A stretch of DNA of 64,000 nt, taken from NCBI GenBank assembly GCA_029781865.1, contig JAKOVW010000053.1, positions 62,001 through 126,000 on the forward strand, written 5' to 3'. Made by a program: the position numbers and the translations under genes. The notes under the pieces were generated by a model that saw nothing but the letters and a program-made list of their open reading frames with translations, was not told the origin of the DNA and did not search any database. Positions within the stretch are counted from its first letter, which is position 1. Each line of letters begins with the position of its first letter. The stretch comes from Bacteroidota bacterium. Lineage in GTDB: Bacteria; Bacteroidota; Bacteroidia; Chitinophagales; Saprospiraceae. This document shows, piece by piece, positions 1-6,744 of the stretch.

Positions 1-198
1 AATGAATGCCTCATGATCTATAGCATCCGGAACATCAAAATTGATCATTCCATTGCTATCCACCTTCTGATTTTCTTTAGGTAAATAATAGTTGTCTTCT
101 GAAATCAATCCTAATTCATCTTCATTAAAATGCAATTTTACTGCATTGATAAATGCAGTCTTCCCTGCCCCACTTCCACCACTTATCCCAATGAACAT
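1..198 (-). CDS. udk: Uridine kinase, N-terminal 66 residues (cut by window edge)
   Basis: The gene starts at the ATG at 198-196 on the minus strand and runs off the left edge. An in-frame stop lies at 231-229, so this is the first possible ATG. The translation opens with a P-loop, IGISGGSGAGKT, followed by EDNYY and NFDVPDAIDHE, which match the Walker A and nucleoside-binding segments of uridine/cytidine kinases. The enzyme phosphorylates uridine and cytidine to UMP and CMP in pyrimidine salvage. It is divergent from the nucleoside transporter gene at 389, so uptake and first phosphorylation are encoded side by side. Phosphoribulokinase shares the fold but is less likely given the DNYY and NFDxPDA signatures. 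Confidence 0.88.
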   Translation of the reverse strand, partial: MFIGISGGSGAGKTAFINAVKLHFNEDELGLISEDNYYLPKENQKVDSNGMINFDVPDAIDHEAFI

Positions 199-388
199 AT
201 ATCCTGTTTTATGATAGTTATAAACGTTTCAGGCTACAGCTGATTAACCATTGACTTGTGATAAAATCCCATAATCTTTTTGATCAATAAAGTAATCGAA
301 TACTCTAAGTTCGATGATAATCGCCAGTACATGTTTTAATATACAAATTTGATTCTTTTTTTCTAATTTTCAACTTTTATAAATAACC

Positions 389-1696
389 ATGAATTTAATG
401 GAGATCGGAAGAGGGATTGCAGGTTTGCTTGTATTGCTATTTATCTGTTATCTTTTAAGTGTAAACAAGAAGCAAATCAACTGGCGCTTAGTAATGACAG
501 GAATGTTTTTACAAATCATGTTTGCTTTAGGAGTGATGAAAGTGAACGTGATCCATATATTGTTTGAATGGATCTCAGACTACTTTGTTAGTTTACTTCG
601 GATTTTTCATAAAGGCAGCGAATTTTTATTTGGAAGTTTAGCTGATGTCAATCAACCCTGGGCATTTGTATTTGCCGTTCAGGTACTCCCGACGATCATT
701 GTATTTTCCGCGCTGTCTGCATTACTATACTATCTGGGAATCCTGCAAAAGATTTGTTACTTTTTTGCCTGGTTACTTTCTAAGTCAATGAAATTATCCG
801 GTGCAGAAAGCTTATCCACCGCGGCTAATATTTTTTTAGGTCAAACAGAAGCTCCGATCATGGTCAGACCTTATCTGGCAGCGATGAACAAATCGGAGAT
901 ACTATGCATCATGGTAGGTGGAATGGCCAACACAGCAGGATCTGTGCTGGGTGCTTATGTTAAAATGCTGGGTGGTTCAGATCCAAATACTCAATCTTTT
1001 TTTGCATTGCACATGCTGACTCAATCTATTATTTCAGCACCGGCTGCTATTGTAGTTTCCAAATTGATGTTCCCAAATGCCGACGAACAAAGTCTTGACC
1101 GTGAAATTAAAATTCCAAAAGAAAGCCTGGGCAATAATGTACTGGACGCTATCTCCATAGGCACTTCAGATGGCGTAAAGTTAGCCGTTAATGTTGGAGC
1201 CATGCTTATTGTCTTTACAGCCATGGTCTATTTGGCTGATGCCACATTATTTAAAATCGGATCCTGGACTCAACTCAACAATGTAATCTACGAAATAACC
1301 GAACATCGCTATGATGGTTTGAGTTTGCGCTTGATCTTCGGATATCTGTTTGCACCTCTGGCCTGGATTATCGGCACTCCAATTCAGGATATTCTAAATG
1401 TCGGCCAACTACTTGGCGAAAAAACTATGATCAATGAGTTTTATGCCTACGGTACACTTTCGAAAATGATTTCAACTAATATGATTATTCCTTTTTCAAA
1501 ATCAGCGCTCATTGCGACTTATGCATTATCCGGATTTGCAAATTTCGCCAGCATTGGAATACAAATTGGAGGTATCAGCGCTATGGCTCCCAATCAACGC
1601 GCCAACTTAAGTGTATTGGGAATTAAAGCCTTAATTGGCGGAACGATCGCCTGTCTGATGACAGCTTGTGTTGCAGGGATGATTTATAATAATTGA
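389..1696 (+). CDS. nupC: Concentrative nucleoside transporter (CNT/NupC family)
   Basis: This 435-residue inner-membrane protein has many hydrophobic segments and the CNT hallmark region around residues 150-200 (GQTEAPIMVRPYLAAM, then GGMANTAGSVLGAYV). CNT proteins import nucleosides by cation symport. Length and segment order agree with bacterial CNTs, including the late motif NMIIPFSKSALIATYALSGFAN. The divergent neighbour encodes uridine kinase, which supports a salvage role. The stop is followed by two tandem-repeat arrays rather than by a clear terminator. The ATG at 389 is the only sensible start. I could not find a clean TAnnTTTG box upstream; TAATTTTC at about 364 is one base off. 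Confidence 0.92.
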   Translation: MNLMEIGRGIAGLLVLLFICYLLSVNKKQINWRLVMTGMFLQIMFALGVMKVNVIHILFEWISDYFVSLLRIFHKGSEFLFGSLADVNQPWAFVFAVQVLPTIIVFSALSALLYYLGILQKICYFFAWLLSKSMKLSGAESLSTAANIFLGQTEAPIMVRPYLAAMNKSEILCIMVGGMANTAGSVLGAYVKMLGGSDPNTQSFFALHMLTQSIISAPAAIVVSKLMFPNADEQSLDREIKIPKESLGNNVLDAISIGTSDGVKLAVNVGAMLIVFTAMVYLADATLFKIGSWTQLNNVIYEITEHRYDGLSLRLIFGYLFAPLAWIIGTPIQDILNVGQLLGEKTMINEFYAYGTLSKMISTNMIIPFSKSALIATYALSGFANFASIGIQIGGISAMAPNQRANLSVLGIKALIGGTIACLMTACVAGMIYNN

Positions 1697-1720
1697 AAAT
1701 AAAAAGAAGGGAGGAGGGAG

Positions 1721-1782
1721 GAACTAGGAGCTAGGAGCTAGGAGCTAGGAGTTAGGAGTGAGGAGTTAGGAGTGCGGAGTTA
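1721..1782. repeat. Tandem heptamer array, GAGCTAG/GAGTTAG type
   Basis: Nine consecutive 7-bp units can be read without a phase break: GAACTAG, three GAGCTAG, GAGTTAG, GAGTGAG, GAGTTAG, GAGTGCG and a partial GAGTTA. The array lies 24 bp after the nupC stop codon. The unit differs by one base from the CAGTTAG reading of the next array on its opposite strand. Confidence 0.9.
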
Positions 1783-1852
1783 ATGGTTAATGAGTAAGAG
1801 TAAAAATTAGAAGTGCAAACAGATTTGTTGCCGTAATTTTAGTGTTTTTTAT

Positions 1853-1970
1853 AAACTGCAAACTGCAAACTGCAAACTGCAAACTGCAAACTGCAAACTG
1901 CAAACTGCAAACTGCAAACTGCTAACTGCTAACTGCTAACTGCTAACTGCTAACTGCTAACTGCTAACTA
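1853..1970. repeat. Tandem heptamer array, 10 x AAACTGC then 6 x TAACTGC
   Basis: Ten exact AAACTGC units (1853-1922) pass without a phase break into six exact TAACTGC units (1923-1964) and a partial unit. The switch is a single base change repeated in all later units, which points to expansion from a mutated unit. The array ends 5 bp before the rimM stop codon (1976-1978) and fills most of the convergent nupC/rimM intergenic space. Confidence 0.95.
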
Positions 1971-1975
1971 AATGA

Positions 1976-2491
1976 TTACAGATCCAATAATCCATCCGGA
2001 AGTTCAACCTGAATCTGTTTTTTCTTTTCATCAATTTTTACAATCCAATCTTCATGAATAGGAATCATGACTTCCTTTTCGCCGATTTCGACAAGGGCCA
2101 TTAATTGACCAGGAAATTCTTCGATGTCTTTAATTCTACCTTTAAATCCGGAAACCACATCTTCGATTACGAATGAAAGCAATGCATTGTTTTCGTCCGG
2201 CTCTTCATCATTCAAATGTTCGGCATTCAGATTCCGGCTATCGATATAGACGATTTGATTGCTCAATTTCCGTGCAAACTCCGGTGAGTCCACTTCTTTA
2301 AATTTAATCAGGAACTCATCGTTTCCTTTCACGGATTCAATAAAAAAAGGAACAGCATTACCCTCCTGTTTGATAAAAACGACACCCGTTTTTAGTATAT
2401 GTTTTTGCAAGGTTTTTTTAAAATCAACTACGAGGTCACCCTTTATACCATGCACTTTATAGGTATGACCTGCTTCAATCAGCTGAATCAT
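1976..2491 (-). CDS. rimM: Ribosome maturation factor RimM
   Basis: The 171-residue product has the N-terminal RimM barrel (AGHTYKVHGIKGDLVV) and the C-terminal PRC-barrel-like part, ending in the family signature IVKIDEKKKQIQVELPDGLLDL-like segment. RimM binds ribosomal protein uS19 and assists 30S head maturation. The usual neighbours rpsP and trmD are absent. Instead the gene follows a lipoprotein gene by 6 bp, probably in one transcript. Confidence 0.93.
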   Translation of the reverse strand: MIQLIEAGHTYKVHGIKGDLVVDFKKTLQKHILKTGVVFIKQEGNAVPFFIESVKGNDEFLIKFKEVDSPEFARKLSNQIVYIDSRNLNAEHLNDEEPDENNALLSFVIEDVVSGFKGRIKDIEEFPGQLMALVEIGEKEVMIPIHEDWIVKIDEKKKQIQVELPDGLLDL

Positions 2492-2497
2492 TGGAGA

Positions 2498-3262
2498 TTA
2501 ATTATGTGAAACCAAAACCTGACGGAGTATCATTCCCTTTGCAGCTCTGTCTTTGAATGGAATTGAATTATTTGTATTTTGGGTATCTAGAATCCAAAGT
2601 TCTTTATAGATCATACCGATTCCCTTGGCATATTTTGCAACAGAATATCTTTTCTCCAACAAATTCTCATCATCTTCTTCGGTAACTCTGGACACCTTGT
2701 CATAAAATAGTCCGCCGATATACTCCGGTTTATCAAGATAATCATAACTATAATACCAATTTTCTGTAAACGGTCGCAGGCTTTCCCCGCCTATATTAAA
2801 TTCCGTTTTGGAACTTATTCGTATGTTTCCATACCAGGATTTGTATTTGCGAAGTGGAAACACCAATTTGATGTAATCCAATCCGTTTTCAATTTTATGA
2901 AATTCCAATTGATCTTTCTGAATAAAATAACTACTGATTAATACCCAGTCCTGAGCAGTATCCTTTGCATAGGAAATATCGAGTCTGTATACTAATTGAT
3001 TTTCAGAATTTCTGAAGGTATCAACGACTTCCTCCATTTGGTATGTTTTGCTGGAATCGATTTGCGTTCCGATTTTTTGGGTGTATACAATGGAATCTGT
3101 TTGATAAATCCACCGCTTACCAATAGCCACGGGAAAATATTCATACCCAAAAGTACTGGTATCAATCACTTCTGTTTCATTTTTTGTACATGAACTCAGT
3201 GCAAACAGAATCATGAACAAAAAAGCCAACCTTTGGAAATCCGAATTAATTGTTTTTTTCAT
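2498..3262 (-). CDS. Uncharacterised lipoprotein
   Basis: I do not recognise a named family. The 254-residue product has a lipoprotein signal peptide with lipobox ALSSC at about residues 21-25, followed by a Thr/Glu/Asp-rich linker. The body has alternating hydrophobic and aromatic residues (YEYFPVAIGKRWIYQTDS), as in the many beta-rich Bacteroidota lipoproteins that open with a FPL..G..W.Y motif. It should be anchored to the outer or inner membrane. It sits between mnmA and rimM, 6 bp from rimM, so co-transcription is likely but the functional link is unclear. Confidence 0.75.
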   Translation of the reverse strand: MKKTINSDFQRLAFLFMILFALSSCTKNETEVIDTSTFGYEYFPVAIGKRWIYQTDSIVYTQKIGTQIDSSKTYQMEEVVDTFRNSENQLVYRLDISYAKDTAQDWVLISSYFIQKDQLEFHKIENGLDYIKLVFPLRKYKSWYGNIRISSKTEFNIGGESLRPFTENWYYSYDYLDKPEYIGGLFYDKVSRVTEEDDENLLEKRYSVAKYAKGIGMIYKELWILDTQNTNNSIPFKDRAAKGMILRQVLVSHN

Positions 3263-3370
3263 TCCTTTCGAATTAGATGAAAAAATAGCAAATGGTGGTC
3301 TGTTATCCGTATTCGGTAAAATTCGTCTTGCAATATACTTATCAACTAAGAAATATTCTAAATTTTAACA

Positions 3371-3426
3371 CAAATCTGTAATCTTCAATCTCAAAGTTCA
3401 GATCTCAAATCTCAGATCTCAGATCT
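3371..3426 (-). repeat. Tandem heptamer array, AGATCTG type, running into mnmA
   Basis: Eight contiguous 7-bp units are visible. On the minus strand they read AGATCTG, AGATCTG, AGATTTG, AGATCTG, AACTTTG, AGATTGA, AGATTAC and AGATTTG. The first units overlap the mnmA 3' end: the codons for the final residues RSEI and the TGA stop (3414-3412) lie inside the array. The same unit recurs at 26286-26320. Confidence 0.88.
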
Positions 3427-4509
3427 ATAAATAATTCCCCCACAAATCAAATCATCTCCATCATACACCACTGCTGATTGGCCGGGAGCAACACCCTTGA
3501 CGCCTCCGATAAATTCCACTTCAAGGTTATTGTCAACCTGTTTAATGAGCGACTGATGCCCTGCATCTTTATATCTGATTTTTGTTACGAATTCTTTACC
3601 GGTTTCTGCAAAATCAAACTTTTGCCAGTTCAGTTTGCCAACCAACATACGGCTCCGTTGAAGATCTTCTTCTTCCGTTAATACCACTGTATTGGTTTCC
3701 GGCAATATTGCCGAAACGAACATTGGTTTGCCAAATGCCTGGCCCAGCCCTTTGCGCTGACCTATGGTAAAAAACGGATATCCTTCATGATGACCTAATA
3801 CATTTCCTTCTTTATCGATGAACAATCCGTTCTTAACTCTATCTTCAAGGCCTTCTACTCTCCGCTTCAGAAATCCCCTGTAATCGTTATCCGGAACAAA
3901 ACAGATTTCATAGCTCTCTGCTTTTTTTGAAAGATCATCATAGCCCCGGTCGTGTGCAATTTGCCGGACTGCAGGCTTTAACAATTCAGATATCGGAAAC
4001 AAGGTTCGTTTCATGCATTCCTGACTCAGGCCCCAGAGCACATAGGATTGATCTTTATTCAGATCCTCTGCTTTCGAAATATAGTATCGGTCATTTAATG
4101 TATGAATACGTGCATAATGGCCGGTTGCAATAAACTCGCAATCCAGTGAATCGGCTCTTTTCAGCAAGGCATTCCATTTGATATGAGTATTGCATAAAAC
4201 GCATGGATTTGGCGTACGTCCAGCCAAATATTCTTCGACAAAATTTTCAATAACTGCATCTCCGAATTCTTCCCGCAGATCCAGTATAAAATGATGAAAT
4301 CCAAGATCAACGGCCACTCTTCTGGCATCCTGCAGAGAATCCAAATTACAGCAACCGGTTTCCTTTTTAGTACCTCCGGAAGAGCTATAATCCCAGGTTT
4401 TCATGGTGACCCCGACCACTTCATAACCAGCTTCATGAAGCAGCAAAGCCGTAACCGTACTGTCTATGCCCCCACTCATTGCCACCAAAATTTTGCCGTG
4501 CTTACTCAT
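3412..4509 (-). CDS. mnmA: tRNA-specific 2-thiouridylase MnmA
   Basis: MnmA adenylates and thiolates U34 of tRNA-Lys, -Glu and -Gln in the cytoplasm. The 365-residue protein shows the PP-loop SGGIDST (residues 12-18), the catalytic Cys103 in NPCVLCN, and the second catalytic Cys203 in SYEICFVPDN. The C-terminal barrel is complete up to GGII, and the last residues YRSEI run into a heptamer array that provides the stop. A TATCTTTG promoter box lies 15 bp upstream of the ATG. The sulfur donor IscS is encoded in this window at 51577. Confidence 0.95.
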   Translation of the reverse strand: MSKHGKILVAMSGGIDSTVTALLLHEAGYEVVGVTMKTWDYSSSGGTKKETGCCNLDSLQDARRVAVDLGFHHFILDLREEFGDAVIENFVEEYLAGRTPNPCVLCNTHIKWNALLKRADSLDCEFIATGHYARIHTLNDRYYISKAEDLNKDQSYVLWGLSQECMKRTLFPISELLKPAVRQIAHDRGYDDLSKKAESYEICFVPDNDYRGFLKRRVEGLEDRVKNGLFIDKEGNVLGHHEGYPFFTIGQRKGLGQAFGKPMFVSAILPETNTVVLTEEEDLQRSRMLVGKLNWQKFDFAETGKEFVTKIRYKDAGHQSLIKQVDNNLEVEFIGGVKGVAPGQSAVVYDGDDLICGGIIYRSEI

Positions 4510-4523
4510 AAATCATTGTAAAA

Positions 4524-4531
4524 CAAAGATA
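4524..4531 (-). promoter_or_regulatory. Probable -7 promoter box of mnmA (TATCTTTG)
   Basis: TATCTTTG fits the Bacteroidota -7 consensus TAnnTTTG and reads toward mnmA. It would give a leader of only about 8-10 nt. No TTTG is visible at the -33 position, so only half of the promoter is supported. Confidence 0.5.
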
Positions 4532-4863
4532 ATATAGATTATAATAATATTTAATATTAATGCCAGCCTGAATTAAAATCTGCACCGGATTGCCGGAGTT
4601 CTCTATTTGCTGAACTTCCCCTATGCTGATTTTACATCAAAGGTAACCACCATGATAGCTTGAATGTTGGATTTTAACCGGATGAATATTTTAATTATAG
4701 TCAGATTTAGCACAATTCCAGCTTTGTATATCGGACCCACTTAATTCAACATAATTGCTTTAATCGAGTAACTAATAAAATAAGTACTTTGATGTAATGA
4801 CTCAATTATATAAAAGGAACATATATCCCAATTGATACGAGGCTTTGAATAATTATAATGCAA
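4532..4863. other. Gene-free stretch between mnmA and a T9SS tail fragment
   Basis: I see no convincing coding region, RNA or hairpin here. The DNA is AT-rich. One TACCTTTG box (minus strand, 4638-4645) could be a distant promoter pointing at mnmA, but it is about 130 bp away. Confidence 0.4.
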
Positions 4864-5085
4864 CTAGAATCTTACGAATTTAATAATTTGATTTGAACAT
4901 TGAACAAGATAAAGCCCGGAATTCAATTCGGAAATGTTGACGGTTGTATTCTTGTATTGTCCTTTAAATATTCTTACTATTTTTCCTGCAAAATCGCGAA
5001 TAAGAATATTCTCTCCATTGTAAATCGTCAGGAAAATGTTTACCAAACATAGTTTAAATTTATGGAGTATTTTATGGAAATCCAA
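4864..5085 (-). pseudogene. Remnant of a T9SS cargo gene (type A sorting domain only)
   Basis: The 73-codon frame encodes almost only the second half of a T9SS type A C-terminal sorting domain: NILIRDFAGKIVRIF, then VNISELNSGLYLVQC and a terminal IIKFVRF. The preceding PNP-type opening of the domain and any passenger protein are missing, and frames farther upstream contain stops. A 73-residue protein beginning inside the domain, with no signal peptide, could not be exported by T9SS. I therefore read it as the stub of a lost secreted-protein gene. Confidence 0.65.
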
Positions 5086-5176
5086 ATGTTTAACCAGTCC
5101 TGATTTTAGGTGTACTTATACTAAATGTAACCGAAGCAATCGACTAGATAAACATAGTCTCGAGGATATTCGAAAC

Positions 5177-5216
5177 ATGAGAACCAATCTGTTCTAATGA
5201 GCAGATTGGTTCTCAT
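5177..5216 (-). terminator. Perfect 15-bp inverted repeat, possible terminator
   Basis: ATGAGAACCAATCTG (5177-5191) and its exact complement CAGATTGGTTCTCAT (5202-5216) flank a 10-nt loop. The hairpin lies 25 bp after the stop of the four-helix-bundle gene on the minus strand, where a terminator is expected. It lacks a following U-run, so termination is only suggested. Confidence 0.45.
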
Positions 5217-5241
5217 TCTCAGATTAATTCTTGCGCTATAG

Positions 5242-5595
5242 TTAATTCTGACTTAGATTTTTAATCATTGCAAAAAGTATCTTGGATAATTCTTCAGCCC
5301 GAATTTCGAATTCGATATAAATATTGTCAGAAAGCTTTTCCGAATCCTTCAGGATATCCAGGATTGCAATGGTCTCAAACAAAGAGCTCCTTGCAATGAT
5401 AAAGAAATTCTTTCGATCCGGTTTTGAAAATCTGCCCGATCCTTCTGCAATGTTTAATGGTATACTGAATGACGCTCGCCAAAGCTGATCAATACTTATT
5501 TTGTTCAGATTCGTCTGTTCCTTCAATAAACTTTGAATATTCAAATGAAATGCTTTGGCTTTCTTGTAAACCTCAAGCTGTTGAAAATCAAACAT
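5242..5595 (-). CDS. Four-helix bundle protein (TIGR02436 / 23S rRNA intervening-sequence protein family)
   Basis: The 117-residue helical protein matches the family that opens with FQQLEVYKKAKAFHLNI and has a central SIPLNIAEGSGRFSKPDRKNFFIIARSS-like stretch, in which the conserved NIAEG motif is clear. These proteins form pentameric four-helix bundles. They were first seen inside 23S rRNA intervening sequences but are widespread and mobile in Bacteroidota genomes, with no firm function. No rRNA is present here. A broken relative lies 450 bp away on the other side of tRNA-Leu. Confidence 0.88.
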   Translation of the reverse strand: MFDFQQLEVYKKAKAFHLNIQSLLKEQTNLNKISIDQLWRASFSIPLNIAEGSGRFSKPDRKNFFIIARSSLFETIAILDILKDSEKLSDNIYIEFEIRAEELSKILFAMIKNLSQN

Positions 5596-5661
5596 AATAT
5601 TATTTTAGGGTTCTAAATTAAAATTAAAGTGTTAAATCAGTTCAGTACTAAAATACAACAG

Positions 5662-5792
5662 AGGGTGAAAATTAGTGTGTGTCAAAGTAAAAATTAGGGC
5701 GAGAAATCATGCTTATGCACTACTTCTATTGTACAATTTTCGCTTTCTACAAATCAGGGTGAGAAACAGTGTGTGAGCAAAGTAAAAATCAG
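5662..5792. repeat. Pair of imperfect direct repeats downstream of tRNA-Leu
   Basis: A segment of about 36 bp at 5662-5697 (AGGGTGAAAATTAGTGTGTG start) recurs with several substitutions at 5756-5792 (AGGGTGAGAAACAGTGTGTG start). Both copies end in CAAAGTAAAAATYAG. A partial inverted copy (TTTTTCACTCTGATTTTT) abuts the tRNA 3' end at 5819-5836. No gene is encoded between the copies. Confidence 0.6.
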
Positions 5793-5837
5793 ATAAGAAA
5801 AAAGGCTCTCTCTCTCTGTTTTTCACTCTGATTTTTG

Positions 5838-5923
5838 TACCCGGGGCGGGACTTGAACCCGCACGGCCATTTCTGGCCACAGGATTTTAAGTCCTGCGTG
5901 TCTACCAATTCCACCACCTGGGC
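5838..5923 (-). tRNA. tRNA-Leu(UAA)
   Basis: The 86-nt minus-strand sequence starts GCCCAGGTGGTGGAATTGG, has anticodon loop ACTTAAAATCC with anticodon TAA, and a long class II variable arm (TGGCCAGAAATGGCC). The T arm GCGGGTTCAAGTCCCGC is followed by the acceptor 3' strand and discriminator A. CCA is not encoded. The acceptor stem has one A-C mismatch and a G-U pair. Confidence 0.96.
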
Positions 5924-5929
5924 AATTCA

Positions 5930-5964
5930 AGAGTCAATAGTAAATAGTTAAGAGTCAATTGTTT
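5930..5964. repeat. Short heptamer array next to the tRNA-Leu 5' end
   Basis: Five 7-bp units in phase: AGAGTCA, ATAGTAA, ATAGTTA, AGAGTCA, ATTGTTT. The array starts 6 bp upstream of the mature tRNA-Leu 5' end. Its minus-strand reading (TTGACTC, TTAACTA) resembles the array at 6465-6492. Confidence 0.6.
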
Positions 5965-6039
5965 GATTGAAAATCAATAAACCATTAATTAGTCACCTAT
6001 GACAATAAGACGTTTCTTATAAATAGGGATGCAAAGATA

Positions 6040-6303
6040 TTATTTGGAACCTAGTTTACCCCTTGCTTTCGAGAATATTTTAACCAATTCCTGAGATTCG
6101 GTTTTAATTGAAACAAGATCCTCCGTATTCTTTGGATATAGCTTTTCTAATAGCTCAATCCAAAAAAGGGTTTCGTCTGCTTCTTCGATTACGATACTCA
6201 TTTTAGAATACCATTCCGCCTTAGATCTGCTGACACATGAAGCTCTAAAATTGGCTGCAATCAAACTAACAGTCTTAATTAATTGAGCTTTTAAAATCTT
6301 AGA
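6040..6303 (-). pseudogene. Truncated four-helix bundle protein gene
   Basis: The reading frame from the stop at 6306-6304 onward gives QLIKTVSLIAANFRASC and then SRSKAEWYSKMSIVIEEADE, TLFWIELLEKLYP. This matches the middle and C-terminal part of TIGR02436 proteins (GANYRAxCRARSKAEFxxKL ... EEADET). The first 30-40 residues and an ATG start are missing: an in-frame TAA occurs where the first helix should be, and only TTG or ATT codons could start it. It is a broken relative of the gene at 5242, lying between the two tRNA genes. Confidence 0.7.
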
Positions 6304-6464
6304 TTATTGATTTTCAGGTATTTGCCATAGAATCTGGATAGCATTAATGGCGAAGTGGAAAGTCCTTTTCCGGAGATCATCAATAAACATAGCAGGTGTT
6401 ATTCAAGAGTGCGCAATCAATTGACAAGAGTTAATAATCCACCGTAAACCAATTTAATTGGCCG

Positions 6465-6492
6465 TTGACTATTAACTCTTGATTCTTGAATT
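6465..6492. repeat. Short heptamer array next to the tRNA-Gly 3' end
   Basis: Four 7-bp units in phase: TTGACTA, TTAACTC, TTGATTC, TTGAATT. The array ends one base before the tRNA-Gly discriminator position. It is the same unit family as the array beside tRNA-Leu. Confidence 0.55.
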
Positions 6493-6493
6493 G

Positions 6494-6566
<73 letters not shown>

Positions 6567-6615
6567 AATTATTAAGTCCCATTTAGCAACTTTGTGCTCA
6601 AATTTTTTGGGAACG

Positions 6616-6623
6616 CAAATATA
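6616..6623 (-). promoter_or_regulatory. Candidate -7 box of tRNA-Gly (TATATTTG)
   Basis: TATATTTG on the minus strand fits TAnnTTTG and lies about 50 bp upstream of the mature tRNA-Gly 5' end. No -33 TTTG is visible. Confidence 0.4.
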
Positions 6624-6744
6624 CTAATGGAATTGAATTGTCTAAGCTGGATTTTCAGATAAATTACCTTAAACATCAATCCCGCCTCCGGGATCACAAA
6701 TCGGGTCTGTTGCACATAATTGTTTCCAAATCAATTAATTGTGC

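Noticed and set aside
1853-1970. CRISPR-like repeat array
   Set aside because: The units are directly contiguous 7-mers with no spacers, and no cas gene is present.
5806-5819. CT dinucleotide run
   Set aside because: It is only about six repeats long and has no clear relation to a promoter or gene.
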